A DNA stretch of 64,000 bases, from positions 31,497,340 through 31,561,339 of the forward strand of contig CM049322.1 in NCBI GenBank assembly GCA_026874595.1, written 5' to 3'. The notes under the pieces are model-generated. The model saw nothing but the letters and a program-made list of their open reading frames with translations, had not been told where the DNA came from and searched no databases. A program made the translations under genes and the position numbers. Positions 23,030 to 36,077 of the stretch are shown here, one piece after another (within the stretch, counting starts at the first letter, position 1; every line of letters begins with the position of its first letter). The DNA is from Sipunculus nudus. Its lineage: Eukaryota; Annelida; Sipuncula; Golfingiida; Sipunculidae.

Positions 23030-24515
23030 ACGCGTGTTATTGGTATAGCTATTAAGAAAAACTGCAGTATTCAGTCCAACTCTTCTCAAAACAAATAAAC
23101 AGGAAAGGTCTGTCTCAGGAAATATCGCATGAGCTAATTCTTAATTAATATGCATATTTTATGCCCCACTTGATCATGACCTTTTCCTCAACCGTAAAGG
23201 TAACATATTTTACACAAGCGATTTTGCTTTGAAATGAGTCACCGGTAAGTAACAAATATTGCATGATAGCTTTAAAATTTACCGAATTATTATTATATAA
23301 AACAGCATATGTGTTGAGTTCATTTTTTTCATAGTCGTTTTCCACTTTCCTGTCCTAATATGAATTTGATGTGACAATACAGTACACGACTGGGCTACAT
23401 GATAAATCACCGGATATAAAAACTTCTTGTGCCGAAAACCTTTGTACTTTTACTTCATTGGAAATTAGGCGGTGCGCTGACCCAATGATCCGTGATCTAT
23501 AAATGTACATTCCTGCCACGTGGCCTTATATCGAAGTAATGGAACAGTGGTGAAATATAATATAAAATAATGTAATATAAATTTAATTATGACATAATAA
23601 TGTGTAAATAAAGAAATGGATGTAAACTTTATAATATTTAAACAAATTATATAATAAAAAAAGCATTCATAAAGTGTATTCAATATAATCTAATATCATG
23701 TCTTTTCCATCTTAATTAAATAAACTCAGCAATTTTCTTAGGGGAATGTTTTCATGTGCATATATTCCTTTCTCTTCTTCTCTCTCTATTTATATATATG
23801 TGTTATGTATATGATTATACATATATATCACAAAAGGAAACCAGTACTAAGGCACAAATACTTTTTTACATAACCAATACAATTTATGATTGTGTATATT
23901 TAATAATGATTTGAAGATTTGTTTTATTATTATGTATTCATGTATATTTATCTTATTTTATTGAGATATGATCAAGATTACCCTAATGATTTACTTGGCT
24001 AAACTGAGACAAACTTGGGGAACGCCCCCAATCCCCACCCCCTACCTGCACACATATTATATATATTTATAAGGCAATCTCCGAATGAAATATCTCTTGT
24101 CCCAAATATTATATGCTTAAGTATATTATTAAAGACAAATACCCTTTGTTTGCTGTGAATAATAATATAGAAATATACAACAGGACACAAAAGTGTGGCC
24201 ATAAAAGAAGTGCCGACAGAAGACAGCACTTTGCGGTACGCATCATCCGCTGATCATTGGGAGCCACAGTACAGTGATCAGTAAGTTTTCGGAGCAGATG
24301 TAAACAAGGATTACGTGATCAGTACATGTCGTTTGTCACGACTCGGGTGTCGCATGAGCTAAGTTTTACTTGTACATGAGGTCGTAGCTATGACGCTTGA
24401 TGGCAGCTCCGATCCGAGGGGAATAACATATGTCTCTTGAAACATAAAGGAACCCTATAAGTCGGTGTCTATGTATTTGTTCGTATTTTGCGATATTCGA
24501 TATATAATAATGATG

Positions 24516-24550
<35 letters not shown>

Positions 24551-25360
24551 GCGATCGTTTGGTGATGTCTCTAAAAGATATTTGAATGTTTACAGATGTG
24601 CTTGAGTATTTCAAGACGATACTTTATTGGGTCCAGCATTTGTAAGAAAACACGTTATGACCATGAAAAAATAATTTAAGGCAAGCTCAAAATCCCTATG
24701 AAAGCTCTCTGTCTGTCTGTCAGTCTGCCAGTCTGCCTGCCTGCATGTCTGTTTGTCTGTTTTTCTGTCTATCAGTCTGCCTCTCCCCCTCCATATGTAT
24801 GGCAATTACACACCAGGTGTCAGCACTTTACGATACCTGTCAGTTCGTTCAAAGGTGAATCCAAGGACAGTGCCGTGCATACACCAGAAAGTTTACCAGG
24901 TAAATATGTTAATCATATTCAAAACGTGATTCTTTTATGTGATTGGTCACGTATCAGGTATACAGGCAATCAATATTCATGTATAAATTTCTCTGAAGTG
25001 TCATAAGTGAGTTGTTTACTTGGCAACTATTTAAAGGTCTGACCCCATCCTCCCAGTAAAAGTCATCAACCGTGAGCTCGAACCAAAACAATAGGCCCTA
25101 ACAAAGCTGATCGCCAATATGTAAGGCTAATAAGAGGCGGTACAAAGGGTGGCTTCGACGGTCAGCTCGAACTTAATATTAAGATTTTAAATTTTTTTCC
25201 GTTCCTACGCTGATGACAAAGCCACTATCCCTGGTTAAAATCAACAATAGAGATAGTCTACAAACAGAGCAAATATATTTATATATTAACACATGTATGT
25301 TTACGCTAGGTGGTATGATATGTTTTTATTGGTAAACACTTTATATTTTGCTTTAAAGTA
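23030..25360. other. No recognised gene; microsatellites
   Basis: Contains (ATA)n at about 24514-24549 and a CTGT/CTGC-rich tetranucleotide tract at about 24703-24785, which generates spurious Cys/Leu-rich ORFs on both strands. The remaining short ORFs are AT-rich and featureless. Confidence 0.5.
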
Positions 25361-25535
25361 TACAGAGAAACCTGTCCTTAAGGGGCCTGTATATAACCAC
25401 CACCTGTCTACTTTGGACAACTAATGCGTTGAGCGGAATGTAAATTTTGAGATTAGAGACCTCTCAAATTAAAGACATCTCTCCATTACAAACCAAACGT
25501 CTTGTCATTGTCCATTATTTAGAGGTTCTGCTGTA
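25361..25535. mobile_element. Small pogo/Tigger-like MITE
   Basis: The left end 'TACAGAGAAACCTG' and the right end (reverse complement 'TACAGCAGAACCTC') form imperfect inverted repeats (10 of 14 match). The ends begin with TA and resemble the 'ACAG..GAACC' ends of Tc1/mariner-pogo (Tigger) elements. The element is about 175 bases with no coding capacity. Similar 'gaggttct.tgtattaga' words occur singly at about 52290 and 56727. Confidence 0.6.
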
Positions 25536-25539
25536 CATG

Positions 25540-26930
25540 AAACACTTTGTCAATCTCGTTCGATATTTTATTGTTGATCTATAAGATAAAAGCCGCGTGT
25601 ATATATCGATTATTGATAATCAGTAAACATGCACTCGCATGTCTTGGGCACGGCCAGTCATAACTAGGATTATTAAATCTTGATCTCTGAATATTATTTA
25701 TTACCTGTCTTCCCGTAGGACCCTAAAGACACGATGAATAGGAGGTTTACTTTACACTGTCTATCTTGGCATACCACACCTAATTATTATAAAACTACTA
25801 TTTTCAGTCTCTATGAGTATGATGTATGATATATGTTTGTTACTCGTGATTTTTTCCATAAAAAAACATCAATTTGCAACAGCCATGATAAACATTCAAA
25901 CGCAGAAAATAATGTTTCCATGAATACCACTTTTCCATGTTGGCACACATATGTATAAATATAGTCCTCCCTACAGTATAGTGCATTAAATTTAAAATTA
26001 AGTATACTACGCACAATGTCAAGATTCATCCGGTCACTCTTAAACAAGACTTAATCATGTAATATTTTTACAAAACAAAAAATTAAAGGTATGCAGATAC
26101 ACATAAAGATCCTCCAAGAGATCCGAGATATAATATAACCTTTTTGGAGGACGAAGGATTCGGTTTTCCGCAGTGTTCTTTTTAAAATCTTGTTTCACAT
26201 CTGCTGGGATAAAGAATGTTATAAAACGAGGAATTGAAGTACATAAAACGATAAGTAATATAAGTCTTCGACAGGGGGCAGCACATTACATCACAAATCC
26301 TGGATGGCCCAGATTGCCTCTCAGGACAGCTAGGCTTTTAAGAAGTTTTACAAAAGTTTTATCACGTGATCTAACGCAAAATGTGCATGTTTTGATTCAC
26401 TCCTCAGGTGTCAGGTACATGAGATTAACATTTACATAGCATCGTTACCATGGAGCCTGTTTAGAGGTCAAGACACCGGCGACTGTCAGTGAGTGAAATA
26501 TATTACCTCATATATATACATAAAGACCCCATTCATTTTAGACCGGTATATTAATACATTTGAAAAACACCAGATGTCAGCACTGTAGACTATGTACCGC
26601 TTATTTCGGTTAGGGATAAGTGGAAGGACGGAGTAGGGCGACACCAGAAAGTTTAATAATTAGCAAGACCACGAATAACATACTATCGTATAAGCAACAC
26701 TTTATCACTCTACTTTACAGGGAATATGTGATATCATTTGTTCAAATTCATATTAACACATTGCATTCATTCCTATAAGCAGGACATAATAATCAAGGTT
26801 CTATTAACAATCCCTGTACTGCTGAGCGGTGGAATGTTGTCATTTGGTCAGTTGATTAAATTAAAATTTACCTCATTCTGAAAGTTTCCGAGTATTATCT
26901 TTCAGTCCACCGACACGGAGTTAAGGTTAT
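25540..26930. other. No recognised gene
   Basis: AT-rich unassigned DNA. The 88-codon plus ORF 26173-26439 and the minus ORFs at 25811-26047 have no recognisable motif. Confidence 0.4.
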
Positions 26931-26934
26931 ACTA

Positions 26935-27960
26935 TGTTTGCATGCCGCCGCCGGTTTTTTTTTCCGGATAACTCCTCTGAGGCCCCTGGACGGATCTTCC
27001 TAAAACCATATGAACTGTTGCCTAAAGACTAAAGATTGGTGGCGTCACCTAGGATCCTTTTTGCGCATTGTGCATTTCTGCGTCTTTTCTAGTGATAACA
27101 TTACATATCTCAGGAAAGGATCAATCTATTGGGCTGAAATTGAGCATGTCCATAGATCTTGTATACCTTGATCTCTGACCAAAGACTGGTGGCACCATCT
27201 ACAATCTCGGAGCGTCCATCCGTCCATTTGCTTATGGTGAATATCACTAATATCTCAGGAGTGGTTCAATGTATCGGCCTGAAATTTGACATGTCCATCC
27301 ATCGATAGCTTTCTCGAACACATGCAGGTTGCGCCAAATATATTCACAAAGTCGTAGAATACATGCAAACATTTATCGAGGGAATAGTTCAATGGATACC
27401 TTATTTTCCTACACACTTGGTGCTGCAACCTATTTAATCGAGTCCATCAATAATTCTATTGTTGTTTAACATTAATCATGGCTGCGGCCTAAACAAGACT
27501 GGTAGCGCCAGCTGCTGTCATGTTTTCGTATAATACATTGGTGCTCTTATCTTAGGAGTGGTTTGACGTATCGGTCTGCAATTTAGCATGTTTATCCATA
27601 TTGGACAATATTCTCGTACACAATTGAATACTTCCATGCATTGATCTTAGGAGTGGTAAAAAATCAGAGCCTGAAATTATGTATGCGTATAGATCTTAGA
27701 TTGCTTTATCTTGTGTACAGGATTGGTGGCGCTAGCTGAAACCGTGTTTGAGTGGTGTCCATCTGGGCTTCTGTTTTGGGTGAAAATCACACATATCTTG
27801 GGAGTTCATGGTTTGATGTATCCGTTGGATGTATCAGCATGTCCCCTCATCGTGACTAGCTTTCTCATTCACAAGACAAGTGGCCCCACGTAAAACCTAT
27901 GATTCATAAAATACATTCGGTCTGAAAGTTTGCATGTCCAAAGAAATCGGGTGTCATCTT
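26935..27960. repeat. Degenerate tandem repeat block, irregular 150-300-bp spacing
   Basis: The phrase 'tatctcagga..ggttcaatgtatcggcctgaaattt...catgtccat' recurs at about 27111, 27257, 27552, 27640 and 27796 with heavy divergence, each with a nearby 'gactggtggc(g/a)cca' word. The 60-codon plus ORF at 27711-27893 lies within it. No protein signal was found. Confidence 0.7.
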
Positions 27961-28843
27961 GTACACATGACAGGCCCATACCTCCTTCATACCATATACC
28001 TCCTTGGGTTACCTTTGCATCTTTGAAGCCACAAATGTAAGGGCTGCCGCACTTTATCCAAACTTCCGAAAATTAGTGAATATTTTTAGTAGCTTATCGA
28101 CTGCCAATATTCTAGATTAGCCAGCAGCATGTACAAAAGCATAACAATAATATAAAAGCAACAGTAATGTCTTCTCATAAACACCCTTACCAACATCCCA
28201 CCTAAAAACAGATCACATTTTTAAATATTTAAGTATTTTTAGACTGGACATGTAACCTAAAATATCTGTGGAAGGTATGTGAGCTGTATATGTGATAAGA
28301 GATATGTACCGTGGTGTAACGCTTGTGTTATGATGAAGTTTCATTACACAAGCTGGTTTTAATATCATTATAATGACAATAGAATTATCCTTACTTATTA
28401 GAATCATCAAATATTGAGGTATACGTGGCATTTTAGTTAATTCATCACTGTTATAAAAATGTTGGGTATGTGTTATGAAATCTAAACGACGCAGAGGAAA
28501 TAGGACAGATTAGTCTGAAAAATGGAACACTGCATTTCCTGTCATCTAGCGGTCAGGTCACTACTGGTATAGGTTACAAAAACAGGTATACAACATATAG
28601 GTTGAAACTGCAGTTTACGTTAAGTCTGCAACACTCCTAACGTGTGAATAAGGTATGAGTATGATCTAAAAGATTACATATGATAAAGTAATCAAAATGA
28701 AACAAGAATCGTCAAGAAAATTAGGCTCAACATATATATATATATGTATATATATATATATTTTTATATATATATATCACTCTCAGTGATCCGACATTTC
28801 TGGGTATACCCTTTTCATCTATAAACAACGAACCAGCATGGCG

Positions 28844-28887
<44 letters not shown>

Positions 28888-31092
28888 TGTTGGAGGTAAC
28901 CGTCTCTATTTTTATGTGCATATTCATCAGAAACGGCAATTTTCACTGGTTCCTATTCGATTTTGGCAAGTATGGGAACTTCATATCAGAATATGTATCA
29001 CATGTTTTACCCTGGTCAGCCAACCCTGGAATGAACATACGTCTGACACTGATTCCGACAGAGAGTCCGACCACTCTGATCACAGTGATGTAACCACAGA
29101 TCGTCTCGGCTTTGCTCTCCTATAATCTCCCCATTTATTGTAAGACTTTGGGTGTAAGTCATGCATTGACCTAACCGATGACAGAAGCAACGTAACAGAT
29201 CATATCGCCAGATCTACCAGGAGGACCTACGATTCACAGCGGTCTCAGGAGTGCTTGAAACATTGAATTTTACTAAATTACCCACAATTTAAATATTTTA
29301 TACTTAGTCTTAACGACTCCATGACTAAAATACGCTTTTGAATTAAGCATTTACCCATGGCCTGTCATCGCCTTTTATTTTTTTTTAATTTTTAAAATAA
29401 TCTTAGCGTGGACATACCTCCTAATTGCCCTGAAATTATCTTCTTCAATGGAGTGTTATATATTTTCTAACAGTACATCAGGTCCTTCCGTTAATGCGCC
29501 AATACTGATGTGAGATAAAAAGATGTGCCTTTGGAACAAAAAAAAATCACCTTCAAAGAGTCCGAACACATAAACTTTTTGCTTCATGATCCCCCGCTCC
29601 TAAGGATTCATGTATTCACAAATTCACATACATCAAACATATTTACAATATACACAACGAGTATATGAAACATCAATTACCATTGTTAACTCAACACGAA
29701 GTAATACTTAGAAACATAGGGTGTAAATATAATTAGAGTTTAACATAAAAAATCATTTAGCTTTACTGGTCATGGTAAACCGTAACATAGTTTAAAGGAA
29801 ATACAGACACAACTGCTTGAATGTTTCACCTAAAAAGGCAGACATACAAACATGACAGGAAACTGATATCTTCTCTGACGCTTCATGTTGGCAATGTTAC
29901 CTCCATATTAAAACAAATGCCATTTTGTAAGGCGAACACCATCAACATGTCATAAACTGTCTCTGTTATGCTTAAATAAAAAATACATAGGATTGTACAA
30001 TACACAGGTATCAAGAAATCTATCATTACTCGTCCCATACAGAGACGAAGAGAGAGTATCATGACAATGGATTGCTCCCGGGGCAGCACCTCACAGCACG
30101 TATGATCTGGGTCTCTGCGGTCATTGTTAAGCGACCAATCAAGAGCTAAGATAAACAGGGATCAATATAGCTCGGGTCATGTCGTCTTTCACGAAATATG
30201 TTTCACAACAGCAAAAATTGATATGTTAATAATGCCGTTACCATTGTGCTTTTTTGAGGCGCCTGACACCTCCGACTTGGGGTGAGTAAATGTGCTGTTC
30301 CATGGCGAAGACATTATGCATGCAAATATGGTGCATCAGTCATTGTCTGATATTTGTAATGTATAATTAGTCGATATAATCTCAAAATATAAAATTTCTT
30401 TGAAGTGTTTAACATGGCAAAATATATATGTATGCATCCACATTATATGCAATGAGAGATAATCAGATAAGTCAATGACTTCAGTTTAAGTCGGTGGCAT
30501 CCGACTGTTGAAACTAAACTCCTCTGGTCCCGACCCGGGGATGCCTCCTTTTTGGTCTTAACGTGCACGAACGACCCTAAGTATGTCGGGCTTGTTTCTC
30601 ATATATCCCCAAATTCCTGAAGATTTTGCCATTATTTTGCGATGGGTCTATCTCAGCTTCATCTACCAGAAATTAATCCAGTGTAATCGGTCAAAGTTAG
30701 CCTGGCTCATGGAAAATCCGACCCCTACGAACCCGGTAGATATCTTACGGACCTGTCAAGACGCTAGAACTGATAGGCCTTCATGGTATTTACGAAAATA
30801 ACTGTAAAAGGATTCACACAGTACATTCTACGCCATGGCCTGGTCTACCCCACAGTTCAAACGTTAGCATGTTTTAACCAGTTGTCTTGGATAGAGAGTG
30901 TGTATCCTAGACTGATACTGATCAGTTGTTTTGCTGACGTGTTCAGTTCGATTAAACCTATCAGTCACTGGTATCAGTGCTTGACCTCGGTGATACATTT
31001 AATTTATTATACCTTTAGATTATGTGGTCTCTGATTTGATTTATTAAACTTTAAGTAACATGACCATAAGGCATGAATATATATAATTATAA

Positions 31093-31128
<36 letters not shown>

Positions 31129-32300
31129 GTGTGTGTGTGTGTGTGTGTTGGTCTGTGTGTACATACACAAAGCCACTTGGCGGCCGTACCTCGTAAGTTC
31201 AGGAATTCGGCAATTCTTAAGTGTTTCTCAGTCATGTTTGTACGCCGCGGTTTGACATGTGGTCCAAGCTTACACACACAGGACTTAACAACGTATAAAA
31301 CAGGTGAACTGGAGATAATAAATGCAAGTGCGAAAATGGTTTTTACTGATATTGGTGATAATATGGATGTTGGTGATGAAAGCAGACCCATGTGGCCAAA
31401 AAGACGACTACTTTTATGGTACTCTGATTATCGAAGGTGCGAATCGCTAATGGGGAAGGAGGTAATTAGCTGAAAAGTAGGTTAATATGGAATTGATATA
31501 AAGTTGTGTAGAATGTGATGTATGATTGTGCAGGTAAGCCATATTACAGGCCTGAAAAGGGGAAATATTAACCGTCTGTAGGAAGATACTAGCATTTACC
31601 ATGATTTTAGGGCTCGTACTCCCTTGTCTTTAGATCCCCCTCTACCACCCAGTTTCGCCTTATATGACTGACAGGTTAATGAGAAAACTGTGTTTTTAAA
31701 CTGGACACAATACATTGCTGAATTTGAAATTTTGCAATGTAAAGGACTGGTGTGGTGTTTGCCATAGAGATTGGCTTGACAATAATAAAATAATTCATCA
31801 CAAACGGGTCATTTCAAGAGTCAAGTAAAATAAGTATCCATTCAGGAGCTGCACTATTGACTATTTAGTAGTGTTCGGATTGATCAAAATTTGTACACAT
31901 AGTTGTCTTGATAAACCGTTAAATGTACCTGGATTCATTCACGTGGGACTCTTAAAATTTTTCAATTGCAACCTTAACCTTAATGATTGACTTGATAAAT
32001 TGAGTGTGATATTGATATTAATATGTTTTTGCTAAATCAAATGCCCATTTCATTTTGTATTATTTGTTCAAGAATGTGTCTCTATTCTATGTGTGCGTTG
32101 GAAATTTGTTCATGAAAAAATTTAGAACAAGGGGTTAACTATATATCGATTAAGGTCTTAAAATATAACGTTTAAGATAAAATATATTGCAAATAATCAT
32201 GAAAAAATTCTAGTGAGACAACAACAATTTGGAAATACATGAAACTTCCTTTTGCAGGATAAAATCTTGAAGATGACATTATATCCGGGTTTTGTTATCT
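27961..32300. other. No recognised gene; microsatellites upstream of the Ig receptor
   Basis: (TA)n tracts lie at about 28731-28778 and 28842-28885, then (TA)n and (GT)n at about 31092-31149. Several 60-115-codon ORFs on both strands are read through these tracts or lack any motif. The promoter and any upstream non-coding exon of the receptor gene should lie in the last part of this stretch. A pyrimidine-rich acceptor-like sequence ends at 32306, 17 bases before the ATG. Confidence 0.4.
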
Positions 32301-32322
32301 TTATAGACCAGAGAACTCAAAG

Positions 32323-32374
32323 ATGTTGATCTTCATTTATTTAACTCTCTCATCCCTGAAATGGATTTCTGCCG
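32323..32374 (+). CDS. Receptor exon 1: signal peptide
   Basis: ATG at 32323 opens 17 codons, 'MLIFIYLTLSSLKWISA', then one G before 'gtaagt' (donor at 32375). The hydrophobic run and the small residues Ser-Ala at the end fit a signal peptide. The exon ends in phase 1, as needed by the Ig exon that follows. A good acceptor-like tract ends at 32306, so an upstream 5' UTR exon is possible. Confidence 0.8.
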
Positions 32375-32613
32375 GTAAGTCAGTAACTCATGAGTAGGTT
32401 CATCTATTCAGAAGCATTTAAGTTCCCTATACAGCATTCCATTATTTAAAATTATACCTGATCTATTCTGGGAGACACCGGAATTCATAGCATGTACAAA
32501 AAAGTTGAAATAAATGAAAAAAATATATTTTACAGCCATTGAATGGAATCTTTCACATGAAATAATAACATTACCGTATAAACGTTTTAGAGGGTAGAAT
32601 GTAAAATGTATTA

Positions 32614-32678
<65 letters not shown>

Positions 32679-33013
32679 TAGCCATTTTGGTTCATTGTAT
32701 GTAGATGGAATAGAGAATTGATTTTCTAGGGAAGCGGTTGGAACGCCGGACTTGTGCGCAATTCGACATTGATTCGAATCCCGCATAAACACAATATTTT
32801 CTACTAAGCAATATAAATATATATAAATTAATCTACTGGTGTCTTGCAATAAACAACTCTCTATGGTTGTGTGCTTTATGGTATAGTTATATAAATATAA
32901 GGGAATCAAATTTTGGCAGACATTTTCACATTTTTACGTAGTTTCGTGCAACATGCTTCAGACAGTCATACCTGTCTTACCTAGTTGTAAAAATGTCTGA
33001 CAAAATTTGATTT

Positions 33014-33080
<67 letters not shown>

Positions 33081-33197
33081 GTATATATATAACATTTCTC
33101 TTTCAGGACTTAGTGCATCAAAAGCAGACATCTACCTGGTAAAAGATGAGACCGGACGTGTCACTTGTCAGATCAACAGTGATGGCAGTACTATTCA

Positions 33198-33283
<86 letters not shown>

Positions 33284-33778
33284 GTTATACTGTTGAATTC
33301 TCAGCTTACATGTATACTTACTCAAGTAACTGTAATTAAAAGAAGCTCTTTTGTGTTGTGGAATAATTTGACACCAACATTGAATCTGTTAGTTGATTTG
33401 TGCAGGTCAGCAGGATGCATCAGTAGCAGACACCTACATGGTAAAGGATGAGACCGGACATGTCACCTGTCAGATCAACAGTGGTGGCAGGACTATTCAA
33501 ACTGTAACATGGGAGCGACGAGTTCCTGGTGGAGCACAAACTACTGTTTATGTATACCATGTAGCTCAAGAGATTGGAGAACCAAAGTTGGACCTGATTG
33601 ATCGATCAGATTATGAACATTTCAGTAACGGCACCAGCAGGCTGGTTATTCACAGAGTCCATACAGATCCTGATCAAGCCAACTACACCTGTCTTGTGGA
33701 CTTCATGGGACCACAAGCAGTGGATACAGGCCAAGTGTTTGTTATTGGTAATGTTATCATATAATATAAAATGGGCCT

Positions 33779-33853
<75 letters not shown>

Positions 33854-36037
33854 CTCTTTACTCAGTCGTTTAAGGTTAGTCCTATAAAAGACAGAGACAG
33901 GCCTGAGACAGGCAATAAAAGCCCTATAACGATTTAGCTGTATGATGCTATATTTTATATTTCCTTATAAAATCTATAATCAGTCCTTATCCTGACAAAA
34001 ACCGGCAAAACAAATCTTTTGAAAATAACTAATCAGTTTATCTGATAGATAAAATCATACAAAGGTACCAGTTCCACAAATTTACACTAATTGTTTAAAA
34101 TATCTTCATAAGACTGGGAACTGAATAAAACAAGTCATGTCCTGCTTTATGTCGACCACAAGGCAAGGCGTACACACACGCTCGGCAATACCCTGCTACC
34201 TCATACAGTCCTGACTTTAGGTATTCTTACTGGTCACGGATGCAGAAGACTGGTTGACCTACATACATGTTTCATTTCTATGTTTTTTTAGCTCAGCTGA
34301 CCATGGGTCATCTGAGCTATAACAATCACCCTTAAATTGTCCACCGTCCATCCTTCCGTCCTGTCGTCTGTTTGTCAAGGTACAAATCACAAATGCTTGA
34401 CCTAGGAACATTTAACTTAATATCCAGGTAGGTCCTTGGATAGCAAATATAGGCCACTATGACCTTTCCCTACGCGTTACGCGCGTTTTGTGTATTACTG
34501 TCACTAAAAAAATTCAGACCTGTGTTAGTGTTCGGGCTACAAAACAAACATTTGCACTCAAACAGGAAACATTGTGCGTCATCTGCACATATAACATTTG
34601 AACTATTTAAAACATTAAAATTGACATAGTCAGTTCTTCAGAACTCTTGCGGACACTGTTGCGAAGTTTGACATTGTGGACGTTTGGTGTATGAAATTCA
34701 TATTTTAGATGAAATATTTCAAAGATGATTGCTGGCACACCACAGGGGATGTAAACTTCCAGGTTCTTTTTAAGTCAATCAAAACAACAGGCAGACCTGA
34801 GATTACACTCACGCGATGTACTCTCCAAGTCCTTCACACGCAACACTACAAATCTCTACATAACACTGATGGTCATTTCTCACGAACGGTTTTTACTGCG
34901 GAATAAACGTTACTAGTCCATGAATACGAATCGAGCGCCAATCCACAAATGTCCTGTGTTAGAGCCCTCTGTCAATGGCTCTCTCTATCTTAGCTGCACT
35001 CAACTATAACTCTCCTGCTGTCGGATACGGAGTAACCTCTAGTGAATCTCATCACCGTTATTTCTCAGCGTTAAACCGTAGTCCCTCGCCTGTTACTGGG
35101 AGCTCTCTAAACGAATTGCCCGTCCATCGGCAAACATCACTACAGTCTCTGCAGTAATGCACACAGCATCAGAAGAAGGCTCCCTCAGACTGGACCTGCT
35201 GTACTTTCTGACGCTACAGCCCCGCAAGGCTCGCCGGAGAAACGCAGACAAGCCGGTTGAACTGCTTGCAGCTTATACAGGAGGAGCTCCACTCTCAAAG
35301 CCGTCCGGCTCTTGTGCCGACAATCGCTCGCTCTCCAGTTTTTGTTCCGGTTCCTGACGTCACCAGTCCCGCTAGACTCCTCCGCCAATCAGCACTACTT
35401 TCCATCTGGTCCGCTGTAACAAACATCAAATTACCGTGAGTACAACACACAAACTGAAAAGGACACGGCGCCAGCTAAACACCATTGATAAGGAGATCGT
35501 CTTACAAGATCGGCTTCTAGCAAGTGAAGAAAGAAACATAAAATGTGCTGGCGTTCTATACTAATCGCCAGATCTCGCAGATGCTGATATAAAACAAACC
35601 ATGTGCTACCCCCGAGCTTCTCACACTAAATATGATATTACATACAATAAAATTATAATCTGCAAAACAAATATCTAATCATACACCCTATATCTAAATA
35701 CATACAAAAAGTCACAGACCTTTGGTCCTTGTATGGATGTTTCTGAATCTCTGGAAGCTTAGGGATCATAAATAGCTCCTTCAGCTGTGCAAGGCTGGAG
35801 GCACTATCTACATTTCTTTGTATTTTATTAATTTTTAAATATATTTTTCCGTCTTAGAGATAAGTATGGACATGTCATAATTGTAGCCAACTAACAAATT
35901 CTTACATTTAATGCATAGATTGAAGGTGCATTATTTACACATACGTCTCTATCAGCATGGCAGATTTGAATAAAATTCTGTTTAACGACTTCTGCCTTCA
36001 CAGCTGCTGCGCACACATTTGTAAAATATGATTGTAA

Positions 36038-36077
<40 letters not shown>

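Noticed and set aside
24698-25006. Cys/Leu-rich plus-strand ORF resembling a secreted peptide
   Set aside because: The Cys/Leu pattern comes from a CTGT tetranucleotide repeat.
28838-29125. ORF with an Asp/Ser/His-rich C-terminus (acidic repeat-like)
   Set aside because: Starts in a TA tract, overlaps another frame of similar length, and has no conserved motif.
32408-33873. Tyr-Ile repeat ORFs on both strands
   Set aside because: Produced by (TA)n microsatellites, not genes.
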